12,469 nucleotides of DNA from an uncultured Acinetobacter sp. (GTDB lineage Bacteria > Pseudomonadota > Gammaproteobacteria > Pseudomonadales > Moraxellaceae): positions 1-12,469 of the forward strand of contig CAAGMP010000164.1 of assembly GCA_900771065.1 (NCBI GenBank), read 5' to 3'. Made by a program: the position numbers and the translations under genes. Within the stretch, counting starts at the first letter, position 1; every line of letters begins with the position of its first letter. Positions 7,462-12,469 of the stretch are shown piece after piece. The notes beneath the pieces were generated by a model. That model searched no databases. It saw only the letters and a list, made by a program, of their open reading frames with translations, and was not told where the DNA came from.

Positions 7462-7481
7462 GAATAATTATTTTATTATTC
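7462..7481. repeat. AT-rich inverted repeat, 7-bp arms
   Basis: GAATAAT (7462-7468) and ATTATTC (7475-7481) are perfect inverted arms around a 6-bp centre, TATTTT. It lies near the middle of the divergent region, at the size of a dimeric regulator site. In DNA this AT-rich such repeats also arise by chance, so the operator reading is only a suggestion. Confidence 0.35.
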
Positions 7482-7521
7482 CATTGTTTAATCCAAGATA
7501 GTGAAAATAGATTTTCTGAAC

Positions 7522-7570
7522 TATAAAATCGGTTTAGACTCCAAGATCATCAAAACAATTTGCCTATACT
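7522..7570 (+). promoter_or_regulatory. Possible gacS minus-10 elements
   Basis: Two minus-10-like hexamers precede gacS. TATAAA at 7522-7527 would give a leader of about 45 bases; its best minus-35, GTGAAA at 7501-7506, matches four of six but at a short 15-bp spacing. TATACT at 7565-7570 lies so close to the ATG at 7580 that it would give an almost leaderless transcript, and it has no recognisable minus-35. Neither is convincing alone. Confidence 0.25.
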
Positions 7571-7579
7571 TTATTGAAT

Positions 7580-10384
7580 ATGCTAAAGCGAAAATTATTA
7601 AAACAGTTACATTTAGATAATGCTTATGGGCAACTTATCGCATTGATTTTTATTCCTATTGCGGTTTTAGCAACAGTCGGAACAATGGTCATTTTTTCCG
7701 AAACATCGCGCGCAGAAAAAGAACAACAAAAACAATTTGCTTTAGCCTTACTTTCGCGCAATGAAGTTTTTGCTCAAATTGCATTAAGTCATTTAGACGC
7801 TTTACCTTGGCAAAATGACAATGCACAAGAATTTATGGATGATATGATACGTGAGCCGTTGTTGGTTCGTACTGCGCTGATCAACCAAAAAGGTGAAAAT
7901 TTACTCAATGCAGGATATGAAAGCTATAAAAATTGGCCTAAATTTCCTCAAAAACAAAATTTTTGGGGTCCTATTGAATATAACGATAATTATGTTTATG
8001 GCTTAGCCATTTCCAATCAAAATGAACAAAAAGTTTGGTTGGTCGTTGAACTTGATGGTAAACCGCTGCAAATTTCACGTTATCGTGTGGTTTTAGTACT
8101 GACTATTACCAGTTTAATTACGTTACTTTTACTTTTAACTTGTCTTAATTTTTATTCACGACGTTGGATTGCGCCAATGTTTGAAATGCGTTTACAACTA
8201 CAAAAAATTAATGTCGATACGCTAGATCAAAATTTTACGGTCAATAGTACGGGCGAATTGCGTTTGTTGCAGCGTGATATTGCCAATTTAATTAAACGGT
8301 TAAATTTTAGTTTTTTTGAATTAAAAGAATACACCGAACAAACTGAAGAAGATTTACGTAAAACCTTAGATACATTAGAAATTCAAAATATTACCTATCG
8401 TCAAGCGCGTGACCAAGCCATTCATTCTAGCCAAGCCAAATCGGTTTTTTTAGCTAATATTAGCCATGAATTACGCACCCCTTTAAATAGTATTGATGGA
8501 TTTATTCATTTATTACTGCGACAAGGGCATTTAAATAATGAGCAGACTTTATATTTAGAAACGATTCGCAAATCATCAGCGCATTTATTGGCTTTAATTA
8601 ATGATGTACTCGATTTTTCTAAAATTGATGCAGGAAAATTAGAACTCGAAACTGCAAAATTTAACTTAGAAGAAGCCATTTACGATGTAATGGATATGTT
8701 GTCGCCATTGGCAGCGCAAAAAAATATCCATATGGCATTTTATTTTAGTGATCAAACGCCAACGCATGTTATTGGCGATGTGTTACGTTTCAAGCAAATT
8801 GTGACCAATTTAATTTCAAATGCCATTAAATTTACCCCAGATGGTGAAATTATTGTCCGAACCCGTTTGGAACATTATGAAGAAAATAAAGCAGTAATTC
8901 ATTTTTCAGTGCAAGACAGTGGCATTGGTTTAAGTGGTGCAGATCGAAAAAATTTATTTGATTCTTTTTCTCAAGGTGATACCTCCATTACCCGCCAATT
9001 TGGTGGAACAGGTTTAGGTTTAGCTATTTCTAAACAATTGGTTCATCTTATGCATGGACAAATTGGATTTGCAGACAATCAAGAACGCGCTCCAACCGAA
9101 AAAGGTTCAACTTTTTGGTTTACAGTGAAATTGGAACGTGATGATGAAAATGAAGTAGTTGTAAATTATCATGATTTACAAGTCATTTCATTTTTAAGCC
9201 ATACTGCTACTGCAAGTATTTTGCGTCATTATTTAGATAAATATCAGGTGCAACATATTGAAACACAATCTATTTTAGATTTTTTCAACCAACTTAATCA
9301 ATTCAAAAATCTAGGTCAAAATACGTGGGTCATTGTCGATCATGGTAATGATTTAACTGCTTTACTCAAAGAAATTCGTTCACGTTATCATGGCAATTTG
9401 GCGATTTATGGCTATCAAATGGCATTAGATTTAAATTTATTACAGGATTATCAAGCCAAACCTTTATATCAACCTTTAAGTCGTCCTGCCTTATTGGCAC
9501 TGTTAGAAAACAAACCAACTCCAACTGTCGAAATGAATCCACAATTCAATGGGCAAGGTTTACATTTATTAGCTGTCGATGATCATTTACCTAATTTATT
9601 GGTTTTAGAAGCTTTATTAGCTGAAATTAATGTAAAAATGACCAAAGCACTCAGTGGGCAAGAAGCCTTAGAAATTTTACAACAACGCTTTGACTTAGGA
9701 AAAAAACCATTTGATCTCATTTTTATGGATTTACAAATGCCTGTTATGTCAGGCATTGATACAACACGCGCGATTCGCTCTTTTGAGTCGACACGCACTA
9801 ATCATCAAGCAATTCCAATTGTGGCACTGACAGCACATGCACTTTCCGATGAAAAACAACGTATTTTAAAAGTAGGCATGAATGATTATGTCACCAAACC
9901 CATTCAATTAGATCAAATTATTCAAATTTTAAATTATTGGACAACATCGAAAGTTGAAGAAAAAGAAAATATCGATAGTCCAACAACACTTGCAATTACT
10001 GATCAAAGTATTCTAGATTGGTCAAAAAGTTTACAACTTGCTGCGAACAAAGAAGATTTAGCTTTAGATTTGTTACGTATGTTAGTCGATAGTTTTGACC
10101 ATGAACTGGATGAAATGAATTTGCTCATTGAGTTGGAAGATTTTCCCCAATTAGAGCAAATTGTACATCGTTTATATGGTGCAACGCGCTATGTTGGCGC
10201 ACCACAACTGCAAGAAATTACAGGGGAATTTGAACAATTTTTATCGATTTTGCGCAAAGAACAACGCAAAGCCGATGAAGTTTTTATTGAACAAGCACTT
10301 TTATATTTCCATCAACTTGAAACATGTATTGAGCAAGTTAAACAAGCTGCACAATTGATTTTTGATCAATATGAGTTAGATTAG
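7580..10384 (+). CDS. gacS: Hybrid sensor histidine kinase GacS/BarA
   Basis: GacS (BarA) is the inner-membrane tripartite kinase that phosphorylates the response regulator GacA (UvrY), controlling csrA-antagonising small RNAs in related bacteria. The 934 residues show TM1 at about 18-39, a periplasmic region to about 166, TM2 at about 170-192, HAMP to about 246, and HisKA with the phospho-acceptor H296 in ISHELRTP. The ATPase domain has N414 (NLISNAIKF), DSGIG, FSQGD and GGTGLGLAI. A receiver-like segment at about 531-643 lacks the usual acidic pair and KP ending and looks degenerate. It is followed by a true receiver (DD at 667-668, D717 in FMDLQMP, K773) and a C-terminal HPt with H863 in VHRLYGA. 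The frame opens at a TTG at 7574, but the ATG at 7580 is the usual N terminus; no Shine-Dalgarno precedes either. It is divergent from cysM. GacA is not in the window. Confidence 0.95.
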   Translation: MLKRKLLKQLHLDNAYGQLIALIFIPIAVLATVGTMVIFSETSRAEKEQQKQFALALLSRNEVFAQIALSHLDALPWQNDNAQEFMDDMIREPLLVRTALINQKGENLLNAGYESYKNWPKFPQKQNFWGPIEYNDNYVYGLAISNQNEQKVWLVVELDGKPLQISRYRVVLVLTITSLITLLLLLTCLNFYSRRWIAPMFEMRLQLQKINVDTLDQNFTVNSTGELRLLQRDIANLIKRLNFSFFELKEYTEQTEEDLRKTLDTLEIQNITYRQARDQAIHSSQAKSVFLANISHELRTPLNSIDGFIHLLLRQGHLNNEQTLYLETIRKSSAHLLALINDVLDFSKIDAGKLELETAKFNLEEAIYDVMDMLSPLAAQKNIHMAFYFSDQTPTHVIGDVLRFKQIVTNLISNAIKFTPDGEIIVRTRLEHYEENKAVIHFSVQDSGIGLSGADRKNLFDSFSQGDTSITRQFGGTGLGLAISKQLVHLMHGQIGFADNQERAPTEKGSTFWFTVKLERDDENEVVVNYHDLQVISFLSHTATASILRHYLDKYQVQHIETQSILDFFNQLNQFKNLGQNTWVIVDHGNDLTALLKEIRSRYHGNLAIYGYQMALDLNLLQDYQAKPLYQPLSRPALLALLENKPTPTVEMNPQFNGQGLHLLAVDDHLPNLLVLEALLAEINVKMTKALSGQEALEILQQRFDLGKKPFDLIFMDLQMPVMSGIDTTRAIRSFESTRTNHQAIPIVALTAHALSDEKQRILKVGMNDYVTKPIQLDQIIQILNYWTTSKVEEKENIDSPTTLAITDQSILDWSKSLQLAANKEDLALDLLRMLVDSFDHELDEMNLLIELEDFPQLEQIVHRLYGATRYVGAPQLQEITGEFEQFLSILRKEQRKADEVFIEQALLYFHQLETCIEQVKQAAQLIFDQYELD

Positions 10385-10407
10385 TAAAAAAAGAATAAGG
10401 ATATTCA

Positions 10408-11193
10408 ATGAGTTTACTTCACATTAGTAAAAAAAATGGCATCGTGATTATCGAATTAAATCGACCTGAAAAACACAATGCAATGAATTTTGAATTATTG
10501 CGTGCTTTAATCAAAATTGCTGAAAAATTAAAAAAAGATCGTCAAATTCGTTGTGTTATTTTGACAGGAAAAAATCATGTTTTTAGTTCGGGTATTGATT
10601 TAGCCGATTTAAAAAGCAAAGAAAAACAACTCATTGCTGTTTGGGAATTGCTGAAACCAGGACAAAGTTTATTTCAAAAAGCCTTTTTATGTTGGCAAGA
10701 TTTTCCTGTTCCTGTTATTTGCGCGTTGGAAGGATATTGTTTTGGAGCAGGCATGCAACTGGCTTTGGCTGCCGATTTACGTATTGCACATTCTAATACA
10801 CAATTTTCAATCATGGAAAGTCGTTGGGGTTTAGTACCCGACATGGGCTTAACGCATTCATTAAAAGGCTTAGTTACACCCGATATTGCCAAAGAATTGA
10901 GTTTTACAGGACGTATTTTTGATGCTCAAGAAGCCAAACAATTGGGTTTAATCACTTATTTGGATGATCAACCTTTAGATAAAGCCATGCAAATTGCAGA
11001 ACAAATTAGCCAACGCTCTCCCGATTCTATTCAAGCAATTAAAGAAGTGTTAAATGCAATGTGGCATCAACCTAATCAGGCATTGCGTTTAGAAAAAATT
11101 TGGCAACTTAAATTATTATTTGGAAAAAATAGTCAACGTGCGCGGTTAAAAAATCAAGATGCGAATGTGCAGTTTTTACCACGCGAATTTTAA
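10408..11193 (+). CDS. Crotonase (enoyl-CoA hydratase/isomerase) family protein
   Basis: The 261-residue product is a crotonase-fold, CoA-thioester-binding protein. The family features are LNRPEKHNAMN at 17-27, the first oxyanion-hole loop FSSGIDL at 59-65, and the second, GYCFGAGMQLA, at 109-119. Of the two hydratase glutamates, the one in the QPEI loop is kept (E137 in MESRWG), but the one in the GGGCEL position is Q117. D145 in VPDMG aligns with the catalytic aspartate of dienoyl-CoA isomerases, whose motif has EVDVG then AADVG. Ordinary enoyl-CoA hydration is therefore doubtful; an isomerase or another CoA-ester reaction is possible and the substrate is unknown. The ATG has AAGGA at 10397-10401, 6 bp ahead. 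It follows gacS by 23 bp with no terminator, and the reductase gene follows 15 bp later, so it may be transcribed with both. Confidence 0.85.
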   Translation: MSLLHISKKNGIVIIELNRPEKHNAMNFELLRALIKIAEKLKKDRQIRCVILTGKNHVFSSGIDLADLKSKEKQLIAVWELLKPGQSLFQKAFLCWQDFPVPVICALEGYCFGAGMQLALAADLRIAHSNTQFSIMESRWGLVPDMGLTHSLKGLVTPDIAKELSFTGRIFDAQEAKQLGLITYLDDQPLDKAMQIAEQISQRSPDSIQAIKEVLNAMWHQPNQALRLEKIWQLKLLFGKNSQRARLKNQDANVQFLPREF

Positions 11194-11208
11194 GGAATTT
11201 TTATACAA

Positions 11209-12069
11209 ATGAATTCAAATTGTAAAATTGCATTTTTAGGTATGGGTTTAATGGGCAAACGCATGGCAAAACGTTTATTAGATGCCCATTTTAGCGTTAC
11301 TGTTTGGAATAGAACACCTAGCGCGTGTGACGAACTGTATCAATATGGTGCAAATGTTTTATCGTTAGATGAAATTGCAAGTTTTGATGTCATTTTATTG
11401 TGTTTGGCTGATGATGCTGCGGTTGAATCGGTGTTTAATCAAATTAAAAATCAGTTACGTGCTGGGCAAATTATTGTTGATTTTTCAAGTTTATCTGTTC
11501 ATAAAACCCAGTTTTTAGCACAACAAGCACAATTAAAACAAGTCACTTGGATTGACTCCCCTGTTTCTGGCGGAACAACAGGAGCGGAACAAGGCACATT
11601 AATTGTTTTTGCGGGTGGTCATGCACAAACTATTGATCAATTAACCTCTATTTATCAAACTGTTGCACAACGTGTTACGCATATGGGTGAAACAGGAACA
11701 GGACAAGCAACAAAAATTTGTAATCAATTAATTGTCGCAGCAAATAGTACGCTGATTGCTGAAGCGATTGCATTAGCCAAAAAAGCAGGAGTCAATGCAG
11801 CTTTACTTGCACCTGCTTTAAAAGATGGTTTTGCTGATTCAAAACCTTTTCAAATCCTTAGCCCACGCATGGCAAATCATATTTTTGAGCCTGTACAATG
11901 GAAAGTACAAACTTTAAGTAAAGATTTAAATAATGCAATTCAGTTAGCAGCAGAATTAAATTTAAATATTCCTGTTGCAAAACAAGCATTAAATCAACTT
12001 TCCACACATGCCAATCAAGGTTTTGCAAATGCAGACTTGGCTAGCCTAATCTGTCAAATTGAACAATAA
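11209..12069 (+). CDS. NAD(P)-dependent beta-hydroxyacid dehydrogenase, tartronate semialdehyde reductase-like
   Basis: The 286-residue product belongs to the 3-hydroxyisobutyrate dehydrogenase family (GarR/GlxR, MmsB, GLYR). The N-terminal Rossmann fold has GMGLMG at 11-16 and WNRTP at 33-37, where the Arg after the second strand suggests NADPH. The substrate loop DSPVSGG is at 116-122, and the catalytic lysine is K169 in GTGQATK, with N172 after it. KDL at 238-240 is the second conserved lysine region. The length is typical. The next gene is hyi, which points to tartronate semialdehyde reduction to glycerate, as in the E. coli hyi-glxR pair. The sequence alone does not exclude 3-hydroxyisobutyrate, succinic semialdehyde or glyoxylate as substrate, so no symbol is given. 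The only Shine-Dalgarno, AAGGA at 11192-11196, overlaps the crotonase stop and is 12 bp from the ATG, which is long; coupling to the upstream gene may help. Confidence 0.88.
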   Translation: MNSNCKIAFLGMGLMGKRMAKRLLDAHFSVTVWNRTPSACDELYQYGANVLSLDEIASFDVILLCLADDAAVESVFNQIKNQLRAGQIIVDFSSLSVHKTQFLAQQAQLKQVTWIDSPVSGGTTGAEQGTLIVFAGGHAQTIDQLTSIYQTVAQRVTHMGETGTGQATKICNQLIVAANSTLIAEAIALAKKAGVNAALLAPALKDGFADSKPFQILSPRMANHIFEPVQWKVQTLSKDLNNAIQLAAELNLNIPVAKQALNQLSTHANQGFANADLASLICQIEQ

Positions 12070-12084
12070 ATTAAAGGAAAAATC

Positions 12085-12469
12085 ATGTTAAAACTTGCTG
12101 TTAATTTATCTATGATTTTTACAGAAGTTCCCTTATTAGAACGTTTTGCCTTAGCTGCACAACATAGCTTTAAACATATTGAAATTCAATTTCCTTATGA
12201 ATTATCAATTGCAACAATTCAAGAAAAACTTGAACAATATCAACTTGATTTATGTTTAATTAATGTCCCTGCTGGGGATTTAATGCAGCATGGCAATGGT
12301 TTAGCTTGTATTGCGTCTCGACAAGCCGAATTTGAACAAGCCGTTGAGCTTGCATTAAGTTATGCTACGGCACTTAACGTGAAAAGTGTCAATATTTTAG
12401 CAGGGAAACAACCCCACAATTTAGATCGAGAAGTTTGTGTGGAAACTTTCGTGCATAATCTTAAATATG
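12085..12469 (+). CDS. hyi: Hydroxypyruvate isomerase (partial, 3' end beyond window)
   Basis: Hyi interconverts hydroxypyruvate and tartronate semialdehyde in the cytoplasm, next to the glyoxylate carboligase route. The frame starts at the ATG at 12085 and stays open to the window edge, giving 128 residues, about half the usual 258. The N-terminal TIM-barrel segment matches E. coli Hyi as I recall it: AVNLSMIF at 5-12, IEIQFPYE at about 33-40, INVPAGD at about 60-66, and a GLACI segment followed by R and EF at about 72-83. E. coli has PAGDW where this has PAGDL. AAGGA at 12074-12078 lies 6 bp before the ATG, and the gene begins 15 bp after the reductase stop, so the two are surely one transcript. 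The same family is sometimes named a TIM-barrel sugar isomerase or epimerase, but the PAGD and GLACI matches favour Hyi. Confidence 0.9.
   Translation, partial: MLKLAVNLSMIFTEVPLLERFALAAQHSFKHIEIQFPYELSIATIQEKLEQYQLDLCLINVPAGDLMQHGNGLACIASRQAEFEQAVELALSYATALNVKSVNILAGKQPHNLDREVCVETFVHNLKY

Larger units (their letters stand above)
7373..7579. promoter_or_regulatory. Divergent control region between cysM and gacS
   Basis: This 207-bp stretch is the longest non-coding one in the window and must hold the promoters for the leftward cysM block and the rightward gacS gene. It contains an A7-C-T7 palindrome, three TNAGCCAA copies, an AT-rich inverted repeat and several minus-10-like hexamers, listed separately where supportable. 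I see no RNA gene, riboswitch or terminator in it. Confidence 0.7.

Noticed and set aside
7574..7579. TTG at 7574 as the gacS start
   Set aside because: It has no ribosome site and adds only two residues; the ATG at 7580 gives the usual N terminus.
8428..8438. Tandem AGCCAAGCCAA in gacS as another copy of the control-region repeat
   Set aside because: It encodes the SSQAK stretch of the kinase linker and is explained by coding sequence.
9583..10892. Open frames in other frames of gacS and the crotonase gene (9583-9798, 10161-10358, 10674-10892)
   Set aside because: Each lies fully inside a well-supported gene, and none shows a start signal or a family match.
1..12469. Mobile elements, CRISPR arrays, tRNA genes or transferred islands
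   Set aside because: No transposase, terminal repeats, spaced direct repeats or tRNA-like folds were seen, and base composition looks even across the window.

Overview
The window is ordinary chromosomal backbone of an AT-rich gammaproteobacterium. Gene content and protein sequences point to Moraxellaceae, most likely Acinetobacter or a close relative; this is inferred from recalled family sequences, not a search. No mobile element, phage gene, CRISPR array, tRNA or rRNA is visible, and nothing suggests recent horizontal transfer.

Layout. (1) 1-1248, plus strand: the 3' end of secD, complete secF and a strong intrinsic terminator with a TTCG loop. (2) 1247-7372, minus strand, read right to left: cysM, a PolB-type 3'-5' exonuclease, rlmD, relA, and an Sfp-type 4'-phosphopantetheinyl transferase (PPTase). 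Gaps between the first four genes are 6 to 32 bp, which suggests one transcript. A second TTCG-loop terminator ends relA only a few bases before the PPTase start, so the PPTase may depend on readthrough. (3) 7373-7579: the divergent control region between cysM and gacS, with an A7/T7 palindrome, an AT-rich inverted repeat and three copies of TNAGCCAA. (4) 7580-12469, plus strand: gacS (BarA/GacS hybrid sensor kinase), a crotonase-family protein, a beta-hydroxyacid dehydrogenase resembling tartronate semialdehyde reductase, and hydroxypyruvate isomerase (hyi), which is cut by the window edge.

How the genes work together. secD and secF encode the proton-driven accessory part of the Sec translocon. 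The cysM-to-relA block places cysteine synthesis, 23S rRNA methylation and (p)ppGpp synthesis next to, and divergent from, gacS. As I recall, E. coli has barA divergent from rlmD-relA, and Pseudomonas has gacS, cysM, rlmD and relA close together, so the pairing of two global regulators is an old arrangement. The reductase and hyi together suggest interconversion of hydroxypyruvate and tartronate semialdehyde and reduction to glycerate, as in the glyoxylate carboligase route. The crotonase's place in this is unknown.

Three starts differ from the longest open frame. The exonuclease most likely starts at the ATG at 6432, gacS at the ATG at 7580, and the PPTase probably at a TTG at 1843. I found no convincing new system. 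The points most worth checking are the terminator placed against the PPTase start, the gacS start without a Shine-Dalgarno sequence, the repeats in the control region, and the altered active site of the crotonase.
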